DNA from: Ceratothoa steindachneri
Lineage: Eukaryota > Arthropoda > Malacostraca > Isopoda > Cymothoidae
NCBI GenBank assembly: GCA_963969495.1
Contig: OZ018338.1
Coordinates: forward strand, 49,400,780 to 49,464,779
Direction: 5' to 3'
Length of the DNA stretch: 64,000 bases
The notes under the pieces were generated by a model. The model was not told where the DNA came from. It ran no database searches and worked only from the letters and a program-made list of their open reading frames with translations. Made by a program: the position numbers and the translations under genes. Positions 27,831 through 40,576 of the stretch are shown here, one piece after another. Within the stretch, counting starts at the first letter, position 1, and the number at the start of each line of letters is the position of its first letter.

Positions 27831-28803
27831 CTACTTAGAAACAAACTCACACTAATAACGGTTTGAACGCCTCCTCTTTCCTCTGTTACCCTCTCACCGG
27901 TCTAGCAAGGCACAGGGAGTGGGGAAATGGGGAATAGGAAGAGTCCTGGCTCTCTCGCCCGTTCTCATATCTGGTCCTGGCAGTGGACCAGAAGGGAGGA
28001 GATGGGGCGGGATAGCTCTGGGCGCACTAGCCTTTTACACTGTCTCACACCTTTTCTTCTATTCTATTTTATCACTTGGAAGGATCTCGAAGAAAACTAC
28101 GCTCTACGAAAATTCACAGCCGGCAAAGGTGGAAAAGTCGAGGGCAAGACCACAAGAACACGTAGTGATTTTATGCAAGATATACCGTGGACGGTAATTC
28201 TCTCTAAGGCAGCCAACGACGGGATTCAGCAAGCCCCCGCCCCCTGCACCCCCCCTGAATAAAAATTCCCATTTTTCCCTGGTACGTCATATTGGTATGA
28301 CGTGCTAAACCCTCCCCATCCCTGCCCCGCCGTGACTTGGCTCTGTGAATGTGACTCTACACATAGAGCTCCGTTGCAACTATGCCGTTCTACTTAGGAA
28401 GGGCATAATTGCAAACTTTGGGGAAAGGAGGTCTGAGGCTAAGCCCGCTGCGGAACCCAAAGGAAGGAGCAAACCTGGATTGGGACTCAGTTACCAACGT
28501 GGGGAGGTTTAACACCCTACCCTGCGGCACAGTCCAAGACCACAGAGGGAGACTCTACCGTCTCTGTGAGATGTCGGACGTAACTGGGAAATACCTAAAA
28601 CCCAATAGAGGGGGCGGCACCCCGACTGGAGTCAGTTGATTCTGGCTTCAGTCATCATTAAGTCCGGCATGTTTCTACACCCTCTGAGGAGCCCAACCAG
28701 GTCCATATTCACTCATCATTCATCACCACATCTGAGTCATTTTCATAGGTTCGTTATCGGCAGGGCGGGGGGACCCCCATATAAAGAAAGAGAAAAAAAG
28801 AAA

Positions 28804-30360
28804 ATGGCAAGCAATTCCTACCTCACACTCCTACGCACATCAAACAAAAAAAACAAAACACAACGAACAATGAGCATACACTTCTAAACTTAGCCGCTAC
28901 ACACACCACCCCATTACGAACATAATAAAGACACATACAAGCCACAAACTCGTCTTCCGCTCAAAGGAGGACGCATAAAAATTTCACCAACACGCACCTG
29001 ACACACTCGCCGCATTAGACCTACAAACCAAATTAGCCGACGGTGTAGTAAAAAGACACCAAATACGCGTCACAAAGACCAACCCCCTCTGGTTGGCCTT
29101 CTCCACTGATGACCTCCGTACACACCTCAGCCAGAAGTATGGGAAGGAGGTCATCACAGGCATATACTTCAACCGCACGAAACAATAGGCAGTGATCACA
29201 CTGTCCGACGAACACAACAAATCACTGCTGCTAGACCAAGGCATGAAGGTCTGCGGCACCCTAACATACCCATACAACATCGAGCCACAGCTCAACATAA
29301 GACCAACTCAATGCGACCGGTGTTACAAAACTGGACACGCTACACGAAACTGCCAAGCAGACCTGGTCTGCTCCAAGTGCAGTGTAGTGGTGACCACTTG
29401 CACAGCCACGACACCCCTCTGTTCCAAGGCCCGCTCTGACGCCGTAGCGGCTATACGGCGTCCTCAACCCACCTACACAACCACACACTCCGCCCCCCCC
29501 CTCCCCTCACAAGAACTTTCGCCGCGCTGCGGGCGCAACAGTGTCCACACCTCTCCCTGTTCCACCCCAGACACACCCAACACCAGCAGCAACCCAAACT
29601 CACCCACACATTCCGACACCCGCCCCCACCCTAGCACCTTACACACCCAGAGACCCCCACTACTACCGACACCCACCTCCACTCCACACCACACACCCAC
29701 CCCTACTCAACACCACACACCCACCCCTACTCAACACCACACACCCACCCCTACTCAACACCACACACCCACCCCTACTCAACACCACACACCCACCCCT
29801 ACTCAACACCACACACCCACCCCTACTCAACACCACACACCCAAAGCTACACCTGGCCGCCTTGCTGTCAACGGTGGTAAAAGACGTGTCGAGGGGTGAC
29901 CCCCGACTATACACGAAAATACTTAACACACTTTTCGCCTCGCACGGTCTAGAGCAGATCACCTTCCCCGAGAAGGTGTTCGCTCTAATCGACGAGCACA
30001 CACACAGGAGACCCGCACTCCTCCCCACCCTGATGGGCATGTACACCCCTTCCCCTGGACCCACCGCCCCCCACCCTCACCACGGTCCCGCCTCCTACCA
30101 CCCTTATATCCCTGCACCTCTCGCTACTGCACCTTCCTTACCTACCCCTCTGCCCACTGCTCTCATCTCTCTTCCAACTGCCTCTTATGTTCCCTCCACA
30201 GCTGCCACTCCTTCCTCCTCTAGGGCTAAATTCCATTCTACCGCCAGCACTCCTCCTTCGGCAACCTCCCCCCCTATTGCCACCAACCTCTCTCACAGCC
30301 TCCAACCCCACTTCCACTGACACCACAATCTCCACTTCCCCCAAGCCCAACACACCCTCC
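28804..30360 (+). pseudogene. Second-family LINE ORF1 (gag-like, one zinc knuckle), broken
   Basis: It starts near MASNSYLTLLRTSNKK at 28804 and soon loses frame. At 29192 it reads VITLSDEHNKSLL, then the knuckle CDRCYKTGHATRNC and CSKC. A Pro/Thr/Ser-rich tail follows, largely made by a 24-bp tandem repeat. After a frameshift it continues with LLSTVVKDVSRGD and KVFALIDEHTHRR before another Pro/Ser-rich stretch. The role would be RNA binding in the retrotransposition particle. Confidence 0.65.
29692..29845 (+). repeat. 24-bp coding tandem repeat, six copies
   Basis: Unit CCACCCCTACTCAACACCAC plus ACAC, six nearly identical copies and a partial one. In the ORF1 frame it encodes HTPTPTQH; in the next frame PPLLNTTH. 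The units are far more uniform than the surrounding decayed ORF, so the expansion is recent. Confidence 0.9.
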
Positions 30361-30839
30361 ACAACACCCCGTATTAAATAAAAAAACCCTACCACGAACC
30401 CCCCCCCCGCTCCACACAACCACGCTCAAAGCCGAACGCCCCCCTCCTCCTGCTGTTCCTTCTTATCCCTCTTCCACCCCTCCTTCTTCATCCCAACCTC
30501 CTCTCTCTCCCGACACCCCTCCCTCTCATAATCTGCACCTCTCCTACTATCTCTAGCTCCTCATCTCCCAGCTCTACTCCCTCCACCTCTGCTCCTAACT
30601 CCCCCTTCCTAGACTCTACTCTCTCCAACCCTGCTTCTACGACCGCTATCTCTAAACCCCCCTCTACAGAACACACACTAACCTCAACCACGGCTTGCTT
30701 GCCCACTCAATAACCCCACTGACAATATCTCCAGACCACAGCTGACACACGTAAAGGTACTGGCTCCTTACGCCTCCTGGGCACTAACCAAGGAGAAGGG
30801 AACGGTCCCGGCTAAATCAGCCTCACGCGCACTCCGCCC

Positions 30840-31571
30840 ACGACAATAGTTCGCCTCAACGTGACACAAATAAACGTACGCAGTTGGCCCAGTATTCGCC
30901 ATACTGTTGCCAACTGGGTCCTAAAGACATAAAGACCTGACATAATACTCTTGAACTCAACCGGCCTACATCCTGCCAACAACAGACGCCGCATCGCAGG
31001 CTACCACACATACCTATCTCCACAGGCGCCGCACCGAGGATTAGCGATCCTAGTAAACCGCTCTATACACTACTCCCTCATCCAAACACGAGATGACTCT
31101 TTTCTAGCCTGCAAGGTACAGACAAGCTCCGGCCCCATCCTAGTGCCCACACACTACAGACCACCACGCCTACAACTAAACATAGAAGTCCCACTCCGGG
31201 TTCTATCAAACCACTACTTTTTCCTATTGGGTCCCCCGCAGGGGGACCTCAACGCCTTTCACCCAACACTCCTTTCAAACAGTACGAATGGTGCAGGAAG
31301 GTACCTGGCGGGTGCCTCGCGGCGATATCGCTGCGAGCATATCGGCCTGGCCTTCCCCACGTTTTTCGGTACTCGTGGAGGTACCACGTCTCCGGACGTG
31401 GTCTTCCGCAACGACCGCGCTACACGCTTCTACACGCACATCTCAACCGGTCCCCACGTACTTTCTGACCACATACCGATATGCCTTATATCCCCATTTC
31501 CCATACTCATACCCACACCACCTCTCTTCGATTACAAAAACAGGAACTGGAAGAGTTCAAAAGATACATAA
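30840..31571 (+). pseudogene. Second-family LINE endonuclease domain, broken
   Basis: Reads QINVRS, then an in-frame stop, then RPDIILLNSTGL, RIAGYHTYLSP, RGLAILVNRSIHYSL, LLGPPQGDLNAFHP and LSDHIPICLI: the APE-type endonuclease order N, E (here replaced by N in LLNSTG), GDLNA and SDH. The conserved Glu of the E-T/S block is not seen. Confidence 0.7.
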
Positions 31572-33640
31572 CAGATAACACGCCACAAAACCTGGACCTG
31601 GACCACACCAATCCAGACATGTTAGATGACCACTGGTGCTCAATCTTAAACACTATAACCACAGCACGCGATCTACACTCACCACATAAAACCTACACTT
31701 GTATAAAACATTTCACATTTTCCATACACACTCAGAGATTGATCACACAGTACAATAATCACTTCACTAGAGGCCCACGACAATACAACATCAATCACTT
31801 ACGTGCCCGCATCCTACAGTGCGTGCAGCTAGATAGTAACCGGCAATGGCGAGAAGTCGTCTACGATGCGGACGACACCGGTTGCACTAATCCCTCCTTC
31901 TTCCGGGGGCACGTAAAAAGGTTGCTAGCCACTCACCCACCTAAACCCATCACCCTCCAAGTAAAATCCAAACAGTCACAGACACTAACGTCATCCTCGA
32001 CGCATTTAGGTCCTACTGGGACACAGTACATACACACAACCCACCTAAACCACATGCGCGGGGGCACTTCCAGGAAGTCCAGGAGTGGTGTCGGGCCCAC
32101 GCTCACGAGCTAAGGCCAGCCCCCCTGATACGAATGGAGCTGTTTGACTACTTATCCAAACTGACCACTCCTATCACCGTCGAGGAAACAAAACACTACA
32201 TAAAAACGACACCAAAACGTGCCCCCGGCCCCTCCGGGCTACCAGCTACACTAATGCACAACCTCCCCGCAAACATATACCCCACACTTACACACCTTTT
32301 TAACGCCTCACTAGCCGCAGGCCACTTGTCTAAAATATTCAAAGTCTCTCACAACTTCTACACAAAACGAACAAAGACCCTCAAACGCCCAAACAATTAC
32401 AGGCCTATCGCTCTTTTAGAGCACCTAGGCAAAATACTCGAACGCATGCCGCCTACGGGAATACCTGGAAGAGATGGACTGGTTCTCCCCCCACCAATAT
32501 AGTTTCCGGAGGGGCCGGTCCACCCAGGCAGCCGTGATCATCGTTCATGACAATACATAAAAAATGACAGGTACATCAAAAGACACTCTCCATCAGCAAG
32601 GACGTGGAGAAGGCCTTTGATAAAGTGTGACACGAGGGACTCCGTTGGAAACTCGCCAACAATACGGAGTTACTTCTCTGCACCAGACGCTCCTCTAGCC
32701 CTACCTCACTGAACGGAGATGCCACATAAAATACAAGAATACCCTCTCACAACCCTTCACACCACGCTCAGACGTTCCCCAAGGAAGCGTACTAGCACCC
32801 ACCCTATACATCATGTACACAAACAACACCCCACGCCCACCCGAAACTGCTGTCACACATACATAATCTCCTACACCGATGGCGAGATCATTCTCGTCAG
32901 CGGCCGTGGACCAAAAGAAATCCCGCTCCCCGCACAAAGAATACTAGACTCTAAGACATATTACGAGGATCAATGGCTGATTGCCACGAATCCTCAGAAG
33001 GCACAGATGACACTCTACGGCGCAAGAGATCACTTCATGCACAACCTACAAATCTTCTTACACACACCAGACATGAACCATCTAAACCTAACAAGGCTCG
33101 AATACACACAACATACAAAAATCCTGTGGATAACTTTTGACAAGATCTTCAGGTTCAATATACACCAGAACATAACACAAACAAGAGCCTCACTTACAAA
33201 CACATCGCTGCGCAAGTTCTCCCCTGTGGGAAAAAAATACAGTTCCATTCATACAAAACACTCGTGGGACCTCTTCTCACGTACGCCCCACTGTCACTCG
33301 TAGCCGCGAGTGACACGTGGTAGTAGAAGGCTCAGCGCATTCAGAACTCTGCTCTGAAGCATGCTTGCTGCCCTCCCCTGTACACGAGAATGTCCACACT
33401 ACACGACAACAACAAATTAGCACCCCTCAACACATATGCTCACACCAAACTCACAAAAAAACTCGGGAAACGCACCAGAGACCCATTATACACCGCAGTA
33501 CATGTAAGACAGTATGCGATGGCACCGCGATACCCCGCGGCCCATGACCACCCGCAACCCATACTGTTCTTCGCATTAGCTAAACGGATCATGAATAACG
33601 CGTTTCCGACTAAGCAGACACTCTCTCCTTCCTAGCCAAC
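31572..33640 (+). pseudogene. Second-family LINE reverse transcriptase, broken
   Basis: KTTPKRAPGPSGLPATLMHN and RPNNYRPIALLEHLGKILER at 32200-32450 are RT motifs 1 and 2. DVPQGSVLAPTLYIMYTNNT near 32770-32830 is the PQGS block in another frame. The catalytic Y/F-x-DD box is not intact; TDGEI appears where it is expected. The C-terminal part up to about 33640 is in several frames. Confidence 0.7.
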
Positions 33641-33826
33641 CTCCAACCGTCGTCCAGTCACGAACACCTCGATACCAACCTAACCACACCACGCATAGGT
33701 CTGGCCACCGACCTATCAACTTCATATCCCCTCTCAAGTTATTTCCGCAACCTTTTCCTCTACGACTGCTTGTTCACCGTGTTACACAGTGATCCCTCTC
33801 TGTCCTTTCTATACACAAATCATTAT

Positions 33827-33830
<4 letters not shown>

Positions 33831-33900
<70 letters not shown>
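33831..33900. repeat. (TA)n microsatellite between two LINEs
   Basis: Pure TA of about 70 bases at the point where the plus-strand LINE ends and the minus-strand LINE ends; the two lie tail to tail. Confidence 0.95.
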
Positions 33901-33904
<4 letters not shown>

Positions 33905-34034
33905 TTGATCAAATTCTATGACTATTAGCTTGTACAAAAATATTTGTACATAGTTGCTTTCAAGCCTTTTGTGTGTGCTCTGTGACTTTGTCGATTGTTT
34001 TGTTATCTTTGGGATATATTGCTTATTCGGTAGT

Positions 34035-36050
34035 TTATGCGTAGGTCGGGTCATGGTTGTCCCGCGCAGCTCTTCTGCTGCTGGGAAATCTTTTCCGAGC
34101 CTGGTTCTGTAATAGGACGGGAATTCCGAAGTGATTCCTGATGAAATCTGGGTCAGATTTCCACTCCACCTTCTGCCAAATATTGAGGGCTCTGGTACCT
34201 AGGTCTTTGTTTATCGCCCTGATGTTGGATTCTTCATGAAGTGTCTGTTGGCGTTTTCTGTCCCTTTTCCTAGCGTCGTTTATTATTAAGAGTGCTTTAT
34301 TTTGCACACTTTGCAATTCCATCATCCAAGTCTTTGGGATGGCCGCTAGTGGCATTGTTTCTTCTTAGGTATCAGAATCGATATAATTCTCTTATATCTT
34401 GACTCGTATGCGCAATTATGCCGTTTATTTTGTCATATATCCCCTGGCATTTATTTTTAAGCCTAACACTGTGCCTGCTCTCTTGTATGGATATCTCTCA
34501 CCCCTTACATAAATTGGTGCTATTTTACTTCCTTTGACTGGAATGATGGTAAACTTGTTCAAATTAGTTGCGATTTTCCAGCGCCGTTCGTATATAGGTT
34601 CTCTATTTCATATGCCGTCATCCTTGCTATTGTTCTTTCATTTTTCTATGGGGAGACCACTATCTGTGTCACGTCGTCGGCGAACTGGATATACATTGAT
34701 TCCTCTAGTCTAGGACTAGGGAGGTCTCTTGTGAATATCGAGTCGAGCAGTGGACTCAAACACCCACCTTTGGGAACGCCCTCTTCCAGTTGAAATTCTG
34801 GTCCTTGGTACTCTCTGATCTTGATGAATGCTCTTCTGTCCATGACGTAATCACAGGTTATTTTCAGCAATCTGGGATTGAGTCCCAGTTGGAAGATCCT
34901 AAACTGTAGTCCTCTGCGACACACTTTATCGAATGCTTTCCTGACGTCCCTCAATACTAGATCAGCGTGCTTTTTATATTTGGGCTAATTTCTCTGTTAT
35001 CATCGCCATTACTGTGTCTGTACCTCTCTGCCTTCTAAATTCTGGCTGTTGTTGATTGTGCAGGTTAATGTCTTCCAGGTAGGATTGCACTCTGTTGACG
35101 ATGATTTTTTCGAAAATATTTCCTCCAAATTTGGTGAGAGAGATCGGGCGGTAGTCTGCTGGGGAGATTGGAGATTTCCTCGACTTAGGAATGAATATCA
35201 TTTTTTATATTTTCCAGACATTGGGAAAGTATCCCGTATTGAGGGCCGCGTTCATGATGTTAATTAATCATTGTTTTATGTTGGGTGGAGCGTTACTAAA
35301 GTTTGCTTTTGTTAAGCCTGAGTGACCTGGGGCACGCTGCTTAAAAACGTTTTTAGGGTTTCGTTTAGCTCCAGTAGGGAGATCTTTTTCCCTAGGCTCA
35401 CCACACCATGGGTCTTTTCCCTGTAGCGTTATTGAACGGATATGTTCGTTCTATTACTTCGTTTAACTGGTCTAATATCTCGTTCCCGAATTCTGTATCA
35501 AAATTTTCTTCCTCTTCGGGGGAAATTTTAAATATGTTTGACAAGTATTCTCTAAATTCTACTTCAATCTCTTCTGGTTCAGTAATCACTTCACCTTCCA
35601 ATTTCTTGATGTTCGTTCCTCTGTTTGCTGGCTTTCCTTTGAACCTCTTTACTGTTTGCCAGAACGTTCTAGGGTCCATTTCCTTATCAAGTTCTTCAAT
35701 GAGGCGGTCCAAATTTCTGCTTGCTTTTCTATGATCAGTTGGTGGAGGTGTTCCTTTGTTTTAGGCCTCATCAGGTGGAGGTCCCTGTTTGGACCCCATC
35801 TGCTGATTGCGTCCACTAAGCCTCTGTATTCTTCTTGAATATCAATCATTTCCGGTGTCCATTTTGGAGCTGGTAGGTTTTTATATTTTATCTTTGGGAT
35901 AGGGATTCTATCTGCCTCCAATATTTTCGTTATAAGGTGGTTTAGTTCTTCATCAATTTCTTCTGGTGTAGCTTCCTCTAGGCTTGCCGGGACGTAGTTC
36001 TGGCAAACGGCCTGGTAGGCCTCTAATTCTGCTCGCGAATATGACTTCAT
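34035..36050 (-). pseudogene. Third-family LINE reverse transcriptase and C-terminus, broken
   Basis: A linker reads WTPEMIDIQEEYRGLV and DPRTFWQTVKRFKGKP. RT motifs follow: MIFIPKSRKSPISPADYRP, VRKAFDKVCRRGLQFRI, GVPKGGCLSPLLDSI and the catalytic FADD (YIQFADDVTQ) near 34680. A stop lies between motif 2 and motif A (near 34974). The C-terminal piece at 34355-34035 (ELQSVQNKALLIINDARK) matches the post-RT region common in these elements. Confidence 0.8.
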
Positions 36051-36099
36051 TTTCCTTATTGGGATTTAAATTGGGCTTGTTGATAGTGTGGTGGTTAAT

Positions 36100-36730
36100 G
36101 CTTCGTGGTCGCGGGGTATCACGGGTTCGGGCGTGATGTGATAGTTATAAGGAAACCTTTAGCTTGCTAATACTATGTCAGGCTTAGTTGCACTTCTCGC
36201 TGACTAATAGGTCGGGAACTCTGGACCAATTCGCACTGCTATGTTTCGCTCCAGTAAAAGTTCCAGATTCGTCCCGTCGCGTTGGTGCTGGTGTACTCAG
36301 CGGCCCTGCATCTTGCGTTTAGGTCACCAGCGAACATCACCATTTTCTTATGGTCAAACAGCTTCAAGAAGTTGATAGGAATGTACCCCCTTCTTGGCGG
36401 TTGGTACCCAGTAGCGATAGTTAGGGGCCCTATGGTAGTTTGGACCTCTATCGCTACGTATCATTCGTCTAATTGAGGTAGAAGTTTGTGCATGAGGCCT
36501 TTTCGGATTGCTATCGCCGCTCCGTCGAAGGCCTCATCTGTATGGCTTGTTGAATAAACTTGGTACCTGAATATTTTCATGTCTTTGTTTTTCGTATCGA
36601 TGCCGTGTTCGGATATTAAAATGATATCTGGGTCAAGGTTCTGAATAATGTTTCCATATTCAGAACTTGTTCCTGTCGAACCATTTACGTTCATGTACAT
36701 TATTTTTAGGGTTCTATTTGCAGTGTCCAT
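36100..36730 (-). pseudogene. Third-family LINE endonuclease, broken
   Basis: It starts LKIMYMNVNGS with the catalytic-type Asn, then DIILISEHGI (Glu block), FDGAAIAIRKGL. In another frame near 36340 come MVMFAGDLNARC and, near 36110, a decayed RDHEAL in place of SDH. One or more frameshifts separate them. Confidence 0.7.
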
Positions 36731-37561
36731 TGTGTAGAATGTGTCTTCTCTTTTTCTTGTTGTTTTGTTTTACCTTGGTTGTACCTTTTTTTAGTCTTCT
36801 CTTCTGTCTTGCTTTGACCCTGAGGCCTGGTGAGGGGGTGTTCTGCATTTACCCTTTCGCTTTTTGTTAAATTCACTCTGAGAAATATTGTTCAAAATTT
36901 CTGGAGTGTATTTAATTTTTCCTTGATAATGGGTCTCTTCGATCTGGTTCTCTGGCATTTGATCCTCGTATTCCCATTCGATTTTTTTCGTTTTTCGGTG
37001 ATGGTTTCAGCGTGGTGTTCCTTGGGATAGAGAGTGTTCCCTGTAGCGAAAAATTTGAGATTTATTTTTTTGACATTAATCTGTTGTTTTTTTTCTCGGG
37101 GTAGACGTTGGAGATCTTTTCCTCTGTTGGCTGTTGGTCCTCTTTTGTTCTCTGACTGCGCGTTCTGAGATTTTTCTATTATTTGTTCCTGTTCTGTTTC
37201 TGTTTCTATCTCTTCTGTATTATGATATCATTTTTCTTGTTTCTTGCCTGTTTCCGCTTTCTTTCTCGCTTCCTGTGCACCAATTCTTGGATCCCTGCAG
37301 TTGGAGGCGTTTCTTCCTGCTTGAGTTCGTAGTTGAGCCTGGGTGGGTTCAACAAGTTTAACTTTCAGAACTTCTTCTGATGGAGGATTGTCGGGGGACC
37401 ACATTTGAGGCATTCCGTTGTTTTTCAGCATCATATTTAGTTGTGTCTTGAACGTCCCTGGTCTGGATAGGTTCGCAATGTGGGCGTAATAAATACAGGC
37501 CGTTTTCTACGTGTAGCACAGTATTATCCTTGGCAGTTTCTGCCTTTGATGCTTTCGCCAC

Positions 37562-38230
37562 CTAGGTGTACGTGTTTTTTCTCTTCTGTTCTTCCTGTCT
37601 TTTTTCCTCTTTTTTTATGCTTTTCTCGAAGGGACATGTCATTGCGAGGGTACGGTGGTCTCCGCCGCAATTCAGGCACCTTTTCCGCTCGCTATTGCAG
37701 CTCCTCCAATTGTGGTTATCCGCACTGCATTCAGAGCATTTTTCTGTCTCTTGTTTGCATGCTCTTGTGGGGTGATCATCCATGCGGTAGCATCTGAAAC
37801 AGACCTGAATCTCTGTGAATTCCTCCCTCTCTATTTGATCGGGAGTGATCCTCATATTGAAAGCCAACAGTCCTGTCAGTCGCTTTTTGAGCCATACCTG
37901 TATCACTAAATACGACTTTAAAGACATGTGTATGTTCTCTAAATTTGATTACTTTAATCAGTTTCGCTCAGCTGTGGTTGGATTCAATTTCTTTTTTTTA
38001 GTTCTTCAGAGTCATGAGACCCGACCTATGGGTCTAGACACCTACATATCACGCTTCGATGCGTCAGTATTTGGGGAGGGATTTTGGAAGCTAGTCCGAT
38101 ATTTTTCAGAACGTCCACGGACTTTTGTGCCGTCAGGGCTTCGACGTCCTTTCCATTTTGGCAGATTGCTACATGGCCTTGGTGATTATCAATTAATCTA
38201 ACTAAAGCAATATTGAGTTGGGAATATATC
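37562..38230 (-). pseudogene. Third-family LINE ORF1 with three CCHC knuckles, broken
   Basis: The clearest part, 37927-37562, encodes CFRCYRMDDHPTRAC, CSECSADNHNWRSC and CLNCGGDHRTLAMTC, three CCHC-type knuckles spaced as in LINE gag-like proteins, then a Lys/Glu-rich end. Upstream, frames with VRLIDNHQGHVAICQNGK and VDVLKNIGLASKIPP continue the protein toward 38230 with stops between. Confidence 0.7.
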
Positions 38231-38400
38231 GTTGCGAAAACTTTCCCTCTGTCGGGCTTTTACCTGGTTAGGGCTTTGAGAGGGATCCATGTAGTTTCCC
38301 GCATGTTTGTAGTGGATTTAGTGAACCATGATACCCTTACAATTGTATTAATAAAGGACAATGGAAGGTGGGGGGAACATTATTATGACTTGCCTATTTT

Positions 38401-39049
38401 TATGTAATTATATTTAGAGACCTAGTTGGATAGGGGGGAGTAGGGAAAGATATAGAATAAAGAAAATTTATATGTCCTTGTCCAGGTACCTTCCTTCTGA
38501 GTTTTCTTCTTTGATTAGGATATATCCCTTTAGATATTTCTTCTGATTGTTCACTTGCAGGGTTTGGTAAGGGGTCGGTGTAAGTAGATTGTTAATAATT
38601 TACACTCAAGTCTCCGGTGGTGAGCTCAACTAATTAAAAATCACTCGTTTTCACTCTGTTTGTTGGAACGTACCGGTGGAAGCACTGATTCTAACGGTTG
38701 AATGAGTTTAATCACTTGAGGAGAATAAGCACGGAGTTCACTTATTGGATCACTTATTCTTATATTTGGATGGCGAGCATCTGGGCACTTATCTAATATT
38801 AATTCACTTTTGCGCCGAATTTGTATTACCGTATTAGGCAATATCGTGTTTATTTTGTTTTTGCACTTCTGTCACTACGGTTTTTTTCACTTTGAGTTCT
38901 CGTTGAAGTTAATAAAAGCTTGAAGATAAGTAACACTTCTATGTATTATGGAAGGTAAAGCACAGGTTGTAACTGTTTAATAACCTCCTTTATCGATTCT
39001 TCGAGATCCTCGAGAGTATAATTCCGCAGGTGTATAAGGCAGTCGTAAT
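38401..39049. other. Unassigned sequence before the Penelope palindrome
   Basis: No recognised coding. The last part (from about 38985) may be diverged outer sequence of the Penelope-like arm. Confidence 0.4.
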
Positions 39050-39134
39050 GAGTGGAACGATTTTTAAGGGGTATTTATTCCGCCTTGGTTAAACGTAACG
39101 TTAGAGGAAATGAGCCACTCCTGTGAGTGGAATT

Positions 39135-39760
39135 TTAAAATAGTTTTAATGTGCGCATCCGGCTTGTCGCTTGACTGTTGATGGCCGGCTTATCTTCATT
39201 TATTAATATGGCTTCTAAGATGTTAAGCCTCGCTTTATTAACCTCTTTTCTTTTAATAATGGTGTTATCAACGAGCATATCTCTCGTTTGGTTAATATTA
39301 TGTACACTCTCCATATGGTTCTTAGGCCCTCCGCTTTGTAGATGCATAGTTAACCGTCTCGAAAGTGTAGTAGTTGTCATGCCAATATATTTAGAATTTT
39401 TATAAAGCTTACAGTCTTTATCGGGGCAGATGAACTCGTAAACCATGTTGGTTGACTTGAGATTCGAGGAGTTTGGGTAGATGTTATTTTTCATCAAAAG
39501 ATTGCTGGCTTTTGTTGTTTTATAATAGATGATGAATTGGATTTTATCCGTTTGATTTTTAACCTTGATGTTACGGTTAATAATCTCCTTGATGTTTTTT
39601 TCATCTATTTTATAGGCCGTGGACATCTGATTTCTGTAATACACTTCAATGTTGTTGAATTCTTCCTGATTACTTTGTTTTCTCCGATCTTTGCAATTAT
39701 TATTTAAAATGATTGGAGTTGTATGTCAATCATGCTGTTTGAGAAACCATTATTCACGAG
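39135..39760 (-). pseudogene. Penelope-like GIY-YIG endonuclease end, left arm
   Basis: A 169-residue open frame: linker (YKIDEKNIKEIINRNIKV), then VYEFICPDKDCKLY and KYIGMTTTTLSRRLTMHLQ, the GIY-YIG core with its Cys pair, NHMESVH, and KARLNILEAILINEDKPAIN, the conserved Glu-bearing helix and final P..N block. In Penelope-like elements this domain nicks target DNA. The RT core is missing, so the copy is a 5-prime-truncated remnant though this segment is open. Confidence 0.8.
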
Positions 39761-39763
39761 TGT

Positions 39764-40576
39764 TTGTCTTACTCCTGCTATCGCTTGGTGAAAAAGTTCC
39801 CACGTAGAGCAGCATTTATAAGCTCGGCGGATGTATTAGCCGATTACGCTTATTTTATACCTTTCAGTGCATACATCCGCCGGGCATACAAATGCTGCTC
39901 TACGTGGGAACTTTTCCACCAAGAGATTGCACGAGTAAAACAAATACTCGTGAATAATGGTTTCTCAAACAACATGATTGACAAACAACTCGAATCCTTT
40001 TTAAATAACTATTACAAACATGCGGATAGAACTGAAAGTAATCAGGAAAAAGTCAACAACATTAAAGTGTATTACAGAAATCAGATGTCCACGGCCTATA
40101 AAATAGATGAAAAAAACATCAAGGAGATTATTAACCGTAACATCAAGGTTAAAAATCAAACGGATAAAATCCAATTCATCATCTATTATAAAACAACAAA
40201 AGCCAGCAATCTCCTGATGAAAAACAACAGCTGCCTAAACTCCTCGAATCTCAAGTCAACCAACATAGTTTACGAGTTCATCTGACCCGATAAAGACTGA
40301 TGGCTTTATAACAACTCAAAATATATTGGCATGACAACCATTACACTTTCGAGACGTTTAACTATGCATCTACAAAGCCGAGGGCCTAAGAACCATATGG
40401 AGAGTGTACATAATATTAACCTAACGAGAGATATGCTCGTTGACAACACCATTATTAGAAGAAAAGAGGTTAATAAAGCGAGGCTTAACATCTTAGAAGC
40501 CATTTTAATAAATGCAGATAAGCCGGCCATCAACAGTAAAGCGACAAGCTGGAATCGCACATTAAAACTATTTTAA
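39764..40576 (+). pseudogene. Penelope-like linker and GIY-YIG end, right arm
   Basis: Starts in the palindrome centre and reads STWELFHQEIARVKQILVNN and YYKHADRTESNQEKVNNI before the same linker as the left arm. A stop at 40283-40285 (VYEFI-stop) destroys the first Cys block of the GIY-YIG domain. The frame continues as KYIGMTTITLSRRLTMHLQ and LNILEAILINADKPAIN to 40576. It carries more substitutions than the left arm in the endonuclease. Confidence 0.8.

Larger units (their letters stand above)
27840..33825 (+). mobile_element. Degenerate non-LTR retrotransposon, second LINE family
   Basis: A long 5-prime UTR-like region (27840-28800) is followed by a gag-like ORF1, an APE endonuclease and an RT in order on the plus strand, ending at a TA tract. 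The element is C-rich on this strand and carries many stops and frameshifts. It differs in sequence from the I-type, CR1 and minus-strand LINEs of the window. No target duplication was found. Confidence 0.75.
33905..38400 (-). mobile_element. Degenerate non-LTR retrotransposon, third LINE family
   Basis: In minus-strand order it holds a gag-like ORF1 with three zinc knuckles (about 38300-37400), an endonuclease (36730-36100), a linker (36050-35398), an RT (35201-34646) and a C-terminal end (34355-34035). Reading frames are interrupted at many points. The RT fragment at 17555-17826 belongs to the same or a close family. The boundaries are approximate. Confidence 0.75.

Noticed and set aside
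39764..39880. Novel N-terminal domain of the right-arm Penelope-like frame (MSYSCYRLVKKF...)
   Set aside because: This part is the antisense of the left arm read through the palindrome centre, so it is a by-product of the inversion.
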